A DNA stretch of 25,602 nt from TA-21 sp035620895 (GTDB taxonomy: Archaea; Thermoproteota; Nitrososphaeria; Nitrososphaerales; Nitrososphaeraceae), in assembly GCA_035620895.1 (NCBI GenBank), contig DASPFY010000008.1, forward strand, positions 1 through 25,602, written 5' to 3'. This document shows, one piece after another, positions 1 through 5,744 of this stretch (position 1 is its first letter; every line of letters starts with the position of its first letter). The notes beneath the pieces were generated by a model. That model had not been told where the DNA came from. It saw only the letters and a list, made by a program, of their open reading frames with translations, and searched no databases. A program made the translations under genes and the position numbers.

Positions 1-227
1 GATTTCAATTATTAAAAACAGTGAAGGATTTGAACCCCGAAGTAAGAACAGTTTTGATGACAGCCTTTGAAGTAGACGATAAACTATTTCAAGAGTATAG
101 TAAAAAAGAAATCATCGACGGATTTGCTCAGAAACCAATCAATCGGGACAATTTACTCCAAGAAGTTAGAGCACAATTACATAGTTACGAACTGCTAAAA
201 ATACCTGATTCCAAACGACTGGAATAA
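1..227 (+). CDS. Response regulator receiver-domain protein, C-terminal end (partial)
   Basis: The reading frame is already open at the left edge, so only the last ~75 residues of a longer protein are visible. They look like the second half of a CheY-like receiver domain. A 'VLMTA' strand end supplies the conserved Thr, and a 'FAQKPI' segment supplies the conserved Lys-Pro; the phospho-accepting Asp would lie outside the window. The protein ends a few residues after the last receiver helix, so no output domain follows, which points to a stand-alone receiver or one whose output domain is N-terminal. Single-domain receivers are abundant in Nitrososphaerales. Partners cannot be read from here. 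The GTG at 21 is an internal Val, not the start. Confidence 0.75.
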   Translation, partial: FQLLKTVKDLNPEVRTVLMTAFEVDDKLFQEYSKKEIIDGFAQKPINRDNLLQEVRAQLHSYELLKIPDSKRLE

Positions 228-261
228 TATATCGCCCTCCTCCCCTTCTTAGTGTTTTAGG

Positions 262-269
262 TTTTAAAT
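262..269 (+). promoter_or_regulatory. TATA box of the 292-540 gene
   Basis: TTTTAAAT lies about 27 nt before the ATG at 292, the spacing expected for an archaeal leaderless or very short-leader transcript. No Shine-Dalgarno match precedes the ATG. Confidence 0.45.
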
Positions 270-291
270 TCAATATTTCATTATAAGGATT

Positions 292-540
292 ATGGGTCGA
301 ACAGTTCCTTCCTATAGAATCGCATCCGAAATGGAAAGAAACAAATGGAAAATATTTAGGCAGGGGTTGGACAAGAAAGATAGAAAGGAATTTGATCAAA
401 TGTTTTCTTATTCAAAACTGTACAATTCTGCGGGTAGTAATGCTTGCAGACCTATATTGATTCATCTGATTCTAATGTCGATTGTATTTGAGCGCTACAA
501 GCAATTGAAGAAATTACAAGCAATCACAAAGAGCCAGTAA
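292..540 (+). CDS. Small conserved archaeal protein of unknown function (82 aa)
   Basis: The start 'MGRTVPSYR' and the later 'FRQGLDKKDRKEFDQMF' resemble a family of small archaeal proteins that I remember from Thaumarchaeota and Halobacteria; they begin MGRT-P-YR and carry a central (R)-x-L-x-x-x-D motif. I know no function for this family. The protein is basic and mostly helical, without a signal peptide or metal-binding Cys pairs (it has one Cys). The ATG is supported by a TATA box about 27 nt upstream. It stands alone, after the response-regulator end and before a minus-strand block of unrelated genes, and a T-rich stretch follows its stop. I am fairly confident it is a real gene and have no basis for a role. 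Confidence 0.65.
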   Translation: MGRTVPSYRIASEMERNKWKIFRQGLDKKDRKEFDQMFSYSKLYNSAGSNACRPILIHLILMSIVFERYKQLKKLQAITKSQ

Positions 541-541
541 A

Positions 542-550
542 TTTTTTATT
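542..550 (+). terminator. T-rich transcription end after the 292-540 gene
   Basis: A TTTTTTATT tract begins 2 nt after the stop codon. Archaeal termination is usually driven by oligo-T without a hairpin, so this is a plausible end. The remaining bases up to 718 show no convincing gene. Confidence 0.35.
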
Positions 551-718
551 TCCCATTTTCTCATAATTATATTCCTTCTTTTAAAGGTCTGATGGGAAGG
601 AGGATTTATTTTTACAACCAAATCCCCTTTTCATCGGGCTTCAACACTGATAGAGTTCCTGATCTCCGATTTGATATTATTATCTATTGGTATGTGAATT
701 GTGAATTGATCCTCGTTA

Positions 719-1798
719 CTAGTGAACTCTTGCTGCCGGACATGACGGGCATTCTATGGTGAACTGTAAACAGAAACCACTAGAAGGATTTGAAGTCCGA
801 CAAGAATTAATTTGCATCCATTCAGGATTTTCAAGCGAATTTGCTGGCATGGTCTTACCGTATGCGGGGGGCCAGTAAAGACCATTAAAAGTGGCTAGAC
901 TTCTGTTAACCCATTTCCAAGGACAAATTTTGGCGTCCCTGAACACTACGCAGCCGGTACTACTATAACCAGACCATTCCCTACAGCCGTTGCTTACTTG
1001 TTTTTGAATTTTACCGATCTGTTCATGTGCATCTGCGTATGAACCTTTATCTGCTAGTATTTTTCTTACCTCTGGCAAATCCGCCGGCATGGGGTTGGGC
1101 CAGGAATAGGGCCAGGGATAAGTACCCCAGGCAGTACCATTGCTAAAGGCAGATATATGCGAACCAGCGGTGAAAATTGAAAGTGGCTGGAGATCCTTGA
1201 TACTCTGTACAGATTCACCTGGTATCTCAACAACAATGGGTTGTGCGTCCTTGAGGAATATGTAATTAGTTCCGCAGACCTTCAAAGGTTTATCGATATT
1301 GTGTAGTCTAACAAGTTTACCTTGCACATAGACGCCCATATCCCACCAAACACATTGTGGAGAACGTGACTGATCCAGCTCTTCAAGTGAGAGGTATTTA
1401 TCATAATATCTGACAGCATCAAAAGTTATCTTTATTTTGAATGCAGGTGGTAACGTCTGTTGTGTTGTGTTCGCTATATCCAGACCGCCTTCGACACCTT
1501 TTCTTGGATCAGTAGGTTCGGGCTGCTCCTCTGATTCAGTTTCATCGTCTTTAGTTGTTAAATCGTCTTGACCCTGTACTTCTGGCTGGCCTCCTTTGTC
1601 TGTGGGTCCTTCGTCTTCACCCTGTACTTCAGGTTCTTCCCCTTGTACTTCAGGTTCTTCACCGTTTTCATCTATAGCCGATGGTGGAAGATTCGGAACT
1701 TCTATCTTTCCAGGTACCTTTTGAGCCCCTGAATATTGCATGCTTAGGACTAGAATAATCATAAAGAACGACGGTAACAGAACTCTCGTCCTGAACAA
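719..1798 (-). CDS. Secreted Cys-rich protein with acidic PEVQG-repeat linker
   Basis: This is a 359-residue hypothetical protein. Residues 1-25 form a signal peptide: a basic start (MFRTR), a hydrophobic core of about 15 residues, then a small-residue cleavage region ('YSGAQ'). Residues ~38-100 are a low-complexity Glu/Asp/Pro/Gly/Gln linker with three copies of 'PEVQG', encoded partly by a 21-bp tandem repeat. The rest (~110-359) is a folded-looking domain with nine Cys, consistent with disulfides in an extracellular protein, rich in Trp/Tyr, ending 'CPSCPAARVH'. I do not recognise the domain. The start is TTG: an in-frame TAG sits directly upstream, a TATA box lies ~27 nt before it, and the next ATG (codon 13) would remove the basic part of the signal peptide. 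It is the last gene of the minus-strand block and has its own promoter. Confidence 0.7.
   Translation of the reverse strand: MFRTRVLLPSFFMIILVLSMQYSGAQKVPGKIEVPNLPPSAIDENGEEPEVQGEEPEVQGEDEGPTDKGGQPEVQGQDDLTTKDDETESEEQPEPTDPRKGVEGGLDIANTTQQTLPPAFKIKITFDAVRYYDKYLSLEELDQSRSPQCVWWDMGVYVQGKLVRLHNIDKPLKVCGTNYIFLKDAQPIVVEIPGESVQSIKDLQPLSIFTAGSHISAFSNGTAWGTYPWPYSWPNPMPADLPEVRKILADKGSYADAHEQIGKIQKQVSNGCREWSGYSSTGCVVFRDAKICPWKWVNRSLATFNGLYWPPAYGKTMPANSLENPEWMQINSCRTSNPSSGFCLQFTIECPSCPAARVH
1623..1660. repeat. 21-bp tandem repeat, two units
   Basis: The 17-bp core TGTACTTCAGGTTCTTC occurs at 1623-1639 and again at 1644-1660, exactly 21 bp apart, with a decayed third unit near 1574-1590. In the minus-strand protein it encodes the repeated 'EEPEVQG' linker. 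The period is a multiple of three, so unit gain or loss keeps the frame. Confidence 0.85.
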
Positions 1799-1820
1799 CT
1801 ATACCATATACAGATTGCAA

Positions 1821-1828
1821 TTATTTAA
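1821..1828 (-). promoter_or_regulatory. TATA box of the secreted-protein gene
   Basis: Read on the minus strand this is TTAAATAA, centred about 27 nt before the TTG start at 1798. The spacing supports a leaderless transcript and helps to choose the TTG start. Confidence 0.5.
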
Positions 1829-1875
1829 GGATACCAATTTTCAAAATTACTTGAATCAAAAAAGCGATTTCCTTC

Positions 1876-2409
1876 CTAACGATTAGAATCATATAAAATA
1901 TTTACCGATAATCCTTTATCAATTGCTGCTTGAATTTCGGGATCTTCGTGTTCTTCTGTCTTAAGACGTTTACTCCTAGGCTTTTTGCCTTTTCTTCTCT
2001 GTTCTTTTCTGCGGTCTATACTTAGGAACGTAGATTCAGTTTCAAAAGGGTTGTCAACAGTTTCTAGTGAATCTTTTATCTCTGATTCAAAATGTGCTTC
2101 ATAGATAGGAAATATGTTACCACAACTATAACACTGAACAAACATATCATAGTCTGGAGGTTTTACTTCACCTTTCTTTAGAATTCTAGGTTGTAATTTA
2201 TTATGTATCTCGTACTCAAGGCAATGAGGACATTCTCTTATTTTACCTTCATCTCCGTTAAAATCTACAATTGCATAGAAATTGCCGTTTCTATCTCTTA
2301 ACTCAGAAGTATATCTTACCAAATCCCAGTTATCGTTATACGAATTAGGACCTATTAGCCGTCTAGTTTCCTGTACGTCTAACTCTTGCACTTCTGGATA
2401 TTCAATCAT
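1876..2409 (-). CDS. Hypothetical zinc-ribbon-like protein with basic tail (177 aa)
   Basis: Two CxxC pairs, 'CPHC' near residue 60 and 'CYSC' near residue 94, are spaced as in a zinc ribbon. An extended acidic region follows, then a strongly basic stretch near residues 132-150 ('DRRKEQRRKGKKPRSKR') and a C-terminal segment with 'DPEIQAAIDKG'. The basic stretch suggests nucleic-acid contact; that is inference. I recall similar proteins as unnamed genes in Nitrososphaerales but know no function. The ATG at 2409 lies 4 nt after the preceding gene's stop, so the two are very probably co-transcribed and may work together. The leading Met-Ile-Glu-Tyr is the only reasonable start. Confidence 0.6.
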   Translation of the reverse strand: MIEYPEVQELDVQETRRLIGPNSYNDNWDLVRYTSELRDRNGNFYAIVDFNGDEGKIRECPHCLEYEIHNKLQPRILKKGEVKPPDYDMFVQCYSCGNIFPIYEAHFESEIKDSLETVDNPFETESTFLSIDRRKEQRRKGKKPRSKRLKTEEHEDPEIQAAIDKGLSVNILYDSNR

Positions 2410-2412
2410 TTT

Positions 2413-2736
2413 CTATCTAGATTTCCATTTATCATAACATTTTTGACAATATCTCTCTATCCTTGTAGCGCCATCGCCAACATCATAAATAACCTTGTAG
2501 TCGGGCCATGCAAAACCACATAGACACATACCTCCCAGTAATTGAGTCAATCTCCTTTTTGCCATTTCTCCCGTCAGTTTTTTGTTCCTTACATGTTCTA
2601 TTATATGTCCTCCCCTGGTACGAAAATGATAGATTATCTGTACAGGTTCGCCTTTCAATATTTTATTAACTTCTTTTTGTTGTTCCTTTGTAAGTTTTAT
2701 CTTTTCAATTACTGGATTCATATGAGATTTTACCAT
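2413..2736 (-). CDS. Hypothetical Cys-rich protein (107 aa)
   Basis: The N-terminal half is basic and helical; the C-terminal third has 'CLC' and 'CQKC', enough Cys ligands for one structural zinc. No family is recognised. The start could be the first ATG at 2736 or the sixth codon (ATG at 2721, 'MNPVIEKIKL'), which would lose only 'MVKSH'. The stop is 4 nt from the start of the 177-residue zinc-ribbon gene downstream, so they form a pair. About 195 bp without a confident minus-strand gene separates it from the gene upstream. A nucleic-acid-binding or regulatory role is conceivable from size and charge only. Confidence 0.55.
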   Translation of the reverse strand: MVKSHMNPVIEKIKLTKEQQKEVNKILKGEPVQIIYHFRTRGGHIIEHVRNKKLTGEMAKRRLTQLLGGMCLCGFAWPDYKVIYDVGDGATRIERYCQKCYDKWKSR

Positions 2737-2798
2737 GATGATTTATTATGATCTTCATTTACGAAATCAATGTAATGTTGTTAGCATTGATAGATATA

Positions 2799-2930
2799 AT
2801 GAGCACAAGTAAATTGTACAATTTGGTATGTATCAGATCTATAGTTCACCTTTATGGAATCTCATACGAATACGAATATGAATATCATAGGAAACTGCCA
2901 CTGCCACCAAATGATGAAGACAATTACTAA
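2799..2930 (+). CDS. Possible small gene with Tyr-Glu repeat (43 aa)
   Basis: An ATG at 2799 opens a 43-codon frame that contains the repeat 'YEYEYEY' (an imperfect GAATAC/GAATAT hexamer run at about 2868-2885) and an acidic end 'NDEDNY'. It lies on the plus strand in the gap between two minus-strand genes and ends at the edge of the next one. No family is recognised and no clear TATA box or ribosome-binding site was found. It may be a real small protein or merely a frame open across an AT-rich gap. Confidence 0.2.
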   Translation: MSTSKLYNLVCIRSIVHLYGISYEYEYEYHRKLPLPPNDEDNY

Positions 2931-3173
2931 CTAAAAACCTCTCATTAATCTGTCAAACTTTTTAACTTGATTTTCACTTACTCTAGTAGGGACTTTTTCC
3001 AGTTCTTTATTATTATTACGATTTAATCTTGCATTTTCTTGCTGTTTCTTCATTTCTATTATAATTTGACGTTCTGCATAACTGGGTTCTTTCGAAAAGT
3101 CGATATTAAACCATGGTCGGCCCTTTTCAATCCACTTTTTGTATATTTGTTGTTTCTGTTTGTTAGTATACAT
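2931..3173 (-). CDS. Hypothetical basic protein (80 aa)
   Basis: This is an 80-residue, Lys/Gln/Asn-rich, probably helical protein that begins 'MYTNKQKQQIYKKWIEKG' and ends 'KKFDRLMRGF'. It has no Cys, no membrane segment and no motif I recognise. The start lies 3 nt after the stop of the 252-residue gene, so both are on one transcript. Composition resembles small accessory proteins of viral or plasmid origin, but that is only an impression. Confidence 0.5.
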   Translation of the reverse strand: MYTNKQKQQIYKKWIEKGRPWFNIDFSKEPSYAERQIIIEMKKQQENARLNRNNNKELEKVPTRVSENQVKKFDRLMRGF

Positions 3174-3176
3174 TTT

Positions 3177-3935
3177 TTATTGATATGCTACCTTGTTGCC
3201 ACTTTCTGGACTTAGCACTTGACCGAATTTATCCCTTAATTTGCCGTCATTGTCACGCCATATACCAGGAGTAAGACTGCCACCACCTTGGTAAGACAAC
3301 TTTCTCATTTCTTCTATTGTTAAGTTTACAAATTCATCATATGAAAATGTTGGATCACTACGGCCCATCGGTTCACCTTCATTATCAAAGTAATATTTTA
3401 TGTCCTCTGCGTGGTTGTCGCCTATTATTTCATCAATCAATTTTTTGCGTTCAGTCTTTGATTTAGGAACTTCTATCGTCCATACAGTCTCTGGCACCCC
3501 TAATGCCTTTTCATTGCCTATTGGTTCACCTGTCTTTGGATCGTATCTTAGATTTGGATTATGTATTATCTTCGGTTTCTGATATTTGCCAATTTCAAAG
3601 TCTGCATGATGCTCCTCTGCCTTAAAAGTTACACCACTATAATATCCTGAATATGTAAGATATTCTTTCTTTGTAGGTTTACCCTTTTCGTCTCTTGTAG
3701 GAACTAGTTGTCTATGCATAGTTATGACAATCTTTTTATGATCTTTTGTTATTGCTATGTTTCTTCTAAAACGCCTAAGTGGACCGTAAATATGCTCTGG
3801 AAAGCCACCCGAATCAAGTTCAAGTGGCGCTCTTAATGTAATTCCTGCTTTTGCTGCCTGGTCCTTATATGCTTGCATAGATTTACCTGCAAAAGTCTCT
3901 GTTTCTAGTTTAGTGGACATCTTACTAATCCTCAT
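3177..3935 (-). CDS. Hypothetical soluble protein (252 aa), mobile-element-like context
   Basis: This is a hydrophilic protein of mixed alpha/beta character with no signal peptide, membrane segment or Cys. Visible features are 'YSGYYSGV' in the middle, 'YDPKTGEPIGNEKA', and a Gly-rich stretch near the C-terminus ('YQGGGSLTPG'). I do not recognise a family. The first ATG (3935) overlaps the stop of the upstream 54-residue gene (ATGAGGATTAG), which argues for translational coupling; the ATG at codon 6 ('MSTKLETETF') is an alternative start. With the 54-aa, 80-aa and Cys-rich genes around it, it belongs to a run of unnamed minus-strand genes that looks like accessory or integrated-element DNA. 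Confidence 0.55.
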   Translation of the reverse strand: MRISKMSTKLETETFAGKSMQAYKDQAAKAGITLRAPLELDSGGFPEHIYGPLRRFRRNIAITKDHKKIVITMHRQLVPTRDEKGKPTKKEYLTYSGYYSGVTFKAEEHHADFEIGKYQKPKIIHNPNLRYDPKTGEPIGNEKALGVPETVWTIEVPKSKTERKKLIDEIIGDNHAEDIKYYFDNEGEPMGRSDPTFSYDEFVNLTIEEMRKLSYQGGGSLTPGIWRDNDGKLRDKFGQVLSPESGNKVAYQ

Positions 3936-4089
3936 CCTCCAATTTTTCTAAGAGTCGGCCGATAATGGTATTATAAGAATCTCCAAAATGCCCCAACTTG
4001 CCTAGTTTCTCATAGTTCTTCTGCGATACTACAATAGTTTTTAACGTGTTTCTATCATAGTTGTCCTTTAACTCTTGTAGGTTCTTCAT
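3925..4089 (-). CDS. Antitoxin-like small protein (54 aa), possible autoregulator
   Basis: Translating from the ATG at 4089 gives 54 residues. 'LKTIVVSQKNYEKL' followed by 'LGHFGDSYNTIIGRLLEKL' matches my memory of archaeal VapB/UPF0330-type small antitoxin-like proteins: a beta strand with K/R-T-I-x-V-S, then G(D)S-(F/Y)-(N/D)-x-(V/I)-I-x-(R)-L-L. These usually bind their own promoter as dimers. No PIN-domain or other recognisable toxin follows; the next gene is the unrelated 252-residue protein, whose start overlaps this stop by a few bases. A perfect 6+3+6 palindrome sits just upstream of the start. A TATA-like TTTATTAG lies ~28 nt before the ATG. The similarity is recalled, not searched. 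Confidence 0.6.
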   Translation of the reverse strand: MKNLQELKDNYDRNTLKTIVVSQKNYEKLGKLGHFGDSYNTIIGRLLEKLEDED

Positions 4090-4092
4090 ATG

Positions 4093-4107
4093 CTACATAT
4101 AATGTAG
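4093..4107. promoter_or_regulatory. Palindromic operator candidate CTACAT-ATA-ATGTAG
   Basis: A perfect 6-bp inverted repeat with a 3-bp spacer lies between the TATA-like element (about 4112-4119, minus strand) and the ATG at 4089 of the antitoxin-like gene. This is where a self-binding small regulator would block transcription. Visible as sequence symmetry; function is inferred. Confidence 0.45.
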
Positions 4108-4129
4108 TGATACTAATAAAGGAACTAAT

Positions 4130-4237
4130 TTAATGATCCATTACGATCCGCAGAATCAAGTAGGCAAGTATTGGTAAAGTAATAATCAGAATCAGATTCA
4201 AAACCTTATTGAAGTTTAAAGGAAGAATATGAAACAT
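4130..4237 (-). CDS. Possible small membrane peptide (35 aa)
   Basis: An ATG at 4237 begins a 35-codon frame whose residues ~12-32 are almost all hydrophobic ('LNLILIITLPILAYLILRIV'), enough for one membrane-spanning helix, with a short N-terminal segment and an 'MDH' end. Small single-span proteins are common in archaea and are usually missed by annotation. No family is recognised, no good promoter is seen, and AT-rich DNA easily gives hydrophobic frames, so confidence is low. Confidence 0.25.
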   Translation of the reverse strand: MFHILPLNFNKVLNLILIITLPILAYLILRIVMDH

Positions 4238-4250
4238 AAACTATGCTATG

Positions 4251-4316
4251 TTATTCTATATTATAACCCTTTAGCGCGAGCCTCAACGCATCAAGTAGAT
4301 CGGAATATAATGTTTG
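4251..4316 (-). repeat. Copy A of a diverged 'LDALxLALKGYNIE-stop' motif
   Basis: On the minus strand this segment reads 'LLDALRLALKGYNIE' then stop, in an open stretch of only about 21 codons without a start codon. The DNA (TTATAACCCTTTAGCGCGAG and beyond) is similar to copies at 4528-4602 and 5272-5319. It may be a decayed gene end or a dispersed DNA element. Confidence 0.4.
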
Positions 4317-4350
4317 TTATCTTTCAAGCGAATATTCTTTGGGATAATGA

Positions 4351-4455
4351 CTACTCATAAGTTTCACAGATTAAACAGTAAGTGCCAACTTCATCAAAAT
4401 CATGAAATTCACCTGTATGATTACACATACTGCATTTATCTGATATTTTACTCAA
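4351..4455 (-). CDS. Zinc-ribbon miniprotein (34 aa)
   Basis: From a TTG at 4455 the frame gives 34 residues with 'CSMC' and 'CLIC' spaced 20 residues apart, joined by 'NHTGEFHDFDEVGTY'. This is the layout of very small stand-alone zinc ribbons that I recall from Thaumarchaeota, where the second pair is likewise followed by an acidic aromatic tail ('ETYE'). The frame is open about 20 codons further upstream with no ATG, so the TTG is the best start but not certain. Such miniproteins probably bind nucleic acid or a protein partner; the role is unknown. Confidence 0.5.
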   Translation of the reverse strand: MSKISDKCSMCNHTGEFHDFDEVGTYCLICETYE

Positions 4456-4527
4456 TAGATTCTTGATTTCTATTAAGGATATAACAATTAGATAACAGTC
4501 TTCTAGAAATTAAGTTTGGAGGAATTT

Positions 4528-4602
4528 TCACCTAATATTATATCCCTTCAAACTGAGCATTAATGCATCCAAATACGTAAGGTTAAATATTTCTGTTATA
4601 AG
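4528..4602 (-). repeat. Copy B of the 'LDALxLALKGYNIE-stop' motif
   Basis: The minus strand reads 'YLDALMLSLKGYNIR' then stop in a short open stretch with no gene-sized frame upstream. It overlaps the promoter of the PsbP-like gene. It shares ATATTATA-CCCTT and GAGC...GCATC blocks with copy A. Confidence 0.4.
4583..4590 (+). promoter_or_regulatory. TATA box of the PsbP-like gene
   Basis: TTAAATAT is centred about 25 nt before the TTG at 4612, which supports the TTG as the start of a leaderless message. Confidence 0.45.
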
Positions 4603-4611
4603 TTAAATCAG

Positions 4612-5253
4612 TTGCATTATTACAAGATTTTGCTACCTGGAATTTTAATTTCAGTTTTCACTTTGGTTATATTTCTGAATAATCAGGTGGAGGTTAAAGG
4701 CAGTTCAGATTTCACCCAAAGTCCTCAGAGAAGAGAGGGTTTTTTATTATACAATAACATGAATTATGGATTCCAAATTCTTTATCCGCAGGACTGGAAT
4801 GTTATAGAAGGAGATACTAAAGCAGGAGATTTTGTTACTGATATCGTACTTTTTGAACCGTCAGGCGAAATGGGCGAACATTTTACTAAAAAAACCCCCA
4901 TGGGCGAAGTAGGTTTGATCATAGCGATTGATTATCTCCCAGCGAATCAAGGATATAATCTTGAGCAATACGGAGATGCATCATATAATACTGGAAAAGA
5001 TGCAAAAGGTGTTAAAGTATTTGATTATATTTCAGATTCTAAACTAGGAGAAACGAAGGCGATTGAATTAAAGTATGAAAAGAAAGAAGGGAAAAACAGA
5101 GAATATCTTAGTAGAATTTTAGCAACAACCTACGGGGAAAATAATTTTCTCAATCTTTATTTTAAATCCAGAGATAAATATTTTGATGAAATGCTACCGG
5201 TGGGAAATACAATGATTGATTCTTTTAGATTTACTAAAAATAATACGCAATAA
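4612..5253 (+). CDS. PsbP-like secreted or membrane-anchored protein (213 aa)
   Basis: Residues 1-23 are an N-terminal hydrophobic segment ('LLPGILISVFTLVIFL') after a short charged start, serving as signal peptide or anchor. The remaining domain begins with 'NNMNYGFQILYPQDWNVIEGD', the typical opening of PsbP-like proteins (Y-G-(F/I)-x-I-x-Y-P-x-x-W), and ends with a strand carrying 'MIDSFRF', the usual end of the fold. Nitrososphaerales encode many such extracytoplasmic PsbP-like proteins; they have no link to photosystems there and their role is unknown. No Cys is present, so it is not a lipoprotein. The start is TTG, chosen for the TATA spacing and because no ATG gives a full hydrophobic segment. 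It appears to be monocistronic, with an oligo-T tract after the stop. Confidence 0.7.
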   Translation: MHYYKILLPGILISVFTLVIFLNNQVEVKGSSDFTQSPQRREGFLLYNNMNYGFQILYPQDWNVIEGDTKAGDFVTDIVLFEPSGEMGEHFTKKTPMGEVGLIIAIDYLPANQGYNLEQYGDASYNTGKDAKGVKVFDYISDSKLGETKAIELKYEKKEGKNREYLSRILATTYGENNFLNLYFKSRDKYFDEMLPVGNTMIDSFRFTKNNTQ

Positions 5254-5257
5254 CAAA

Positions 5258-5263
5258 TTTTTT
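5258..5263 (+). terminator. Oligo-T end of the PsbP-like gene
   Basis: A T6 run begins 5 nt after the stop codon in a TTTTTTATTTAAT context, typical of archaeal intrinsic termination. Confidence 0.35.
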
Positions 5264-5271
5264 ATTTAATA

Positions 5272-5319
5272 TTACTCTATATTGTAACTTTTCAATGCTA
5301 ATATGAATACGTGTATATA
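5272..5319 (-). repeat. Copy C of the 'LxLALKGYNIE-stop' motif
   Basis: The minus strand reads 'FILALKSYNIE' then stop, the most diverged of the three copies, again without an attached gene. It lies between the PsbP-like gene and the 45-residue zinc-ribbon gene. Confidence 0.3.
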
Positions 5320-5365
5320 CTAAAGATTGCTTAAATTTTTTAGGAACGGTGTATCACGTTCTAAT

Positions 5366-5503
5366 ATGTCCTTAAGTTACAACGGAAAATGTGACAAATG
5401 TGGCAAAATACGTCCTGAAATATTGATTGAAGTTTATAAGGAAAGAGGAGACGGTGTGCTTACCCCAATGATTTGGTGTTTAGAATGTCTACGTAGCAGT
5501 TAG
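5366..5503 (+). CDS. Zinc-ribbon miniprotein (45 aa)
   Basis: An ATG at 5366 opens a 45-residue frame with 'CDKCGK' near the N-terminus and 'CLEC' near the C-terminus, separated by a hydrophilic segment containing 'YKERGDG'. Four Cys in two knuckles are enough for one zinc ion. A TATA-like CTTAAATT lies ~32 nt upstream and a run of eight T follows the gene, so the unit has its own start and end. The opposing 38-residue gene ends only 38 nt further on. No named family is recognised; a small nucleic-acid- or protein-binding ribbon is the most likely class. Confidence 0.55.
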   Translation: MSLSYNGKCDKCGKIRPEILIEVYKERGDGVLTPMIWCLECLRSS

Positions 5504-5528
5504 TCAAATCATTAACAAAATATTCTTA

Positions 5529-5536
5529 TTTTTTTT
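5529..5536 (+). terminator. T8 tract between converging small genes
   Basis: Eight consecutive T about 26 nt after the stop of the zinc-ribbon gene at 5503. It would serve the plus-strand gene; the minus-strand gene at 5542-5658 ends just beyond it. Confidence 0.4.
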
Positions 5537-5541
5537 ATATT

Positions 5542-5658
5542 TTAAACCTTGGATCTGTCTGGAATTTTTTGTATGCTGTATTTTGAACCCAGTTCTATTC
5601 CACAGCCATAACGGCATACGCGAACTTTTCTTCCATTGACTATTTTGTAGTCTGACAT
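5542..5658 (-). CDS. Cys-containing miniprotein (38 aa)
   Basis: The ATG at 5658 gives 38 residues including 'VRVCRYGCGIELG', a CxxxC knuckle that resembles the start of small thaumarchaeal zinc-finger-like proteins as I remember them; here only one Cys pair is present and the protein ends 'KIPDRSKV'. Either it dimerises around a metal or it is the shortened remnant of a longer family member. The start codon lies inside an ATGTTG...CAACAT inverted repeat and is divergent to the ribbon-helix-helix gene, so both may be controlled by the same operator region. Confidence 0.4.
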   Translation of the reverse strand: MSDYKIVNGRKVRVCRYGCGIELGSKYSIQKIPDRSKV

Positions 5659-5674
5659 GTTGTATATGCAACAT
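5657..5674. promoter_or_regulatory. Inverted repeat ATGTTG-N6-CAACAT
   Basis: A perfect 6-bp inverted repeat around TATATG overlaps the start codon of the divergent 38-residue gene. Its half site TGTTGTAT recurs in the larger repeat at 5694-5725, so it probably binds the same protein. Confidence 0.45.
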
Positions 5675-5693
5675 TACACCATGTTATAAACAT

Positions 5694-5725
5694 TGTTGTA
5701 TTGTTGTAAATATATCAATACAACA
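5694..5725. promoter_or_regulatory. Perfect 10-bp inverted repeat, candidate ribbon-helix-helix operator
   Basis: TGTTGTATTG and CAATACAACA are exact reverse complements separated by 12 bp (TTGTAAATATAT). The site covers the TATA-like element of the ribbon-helix-helix gene that begins at 5745. Such proteins commonly repress their own promoter by binding inverted or tandem short half sites. Confidence 0.55.
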
Positions 5726-5744
5726 TGATATACTTATAACTTCA

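Noticed and set aside
591..761. 56-codon plus-strand frame after 'GATGGGAAGGAGG'
   Set aside because: It has no promoter, runs into the 3' end of the secreted-protein gene on the other strand and encodes nothing recognisable.
4141..4350. Further short plus-strand genes, e.g. a 14-codon frame starting ATGATCCATTACG at 4133
   Set aside because: Too short to support and without a recognisable signal.
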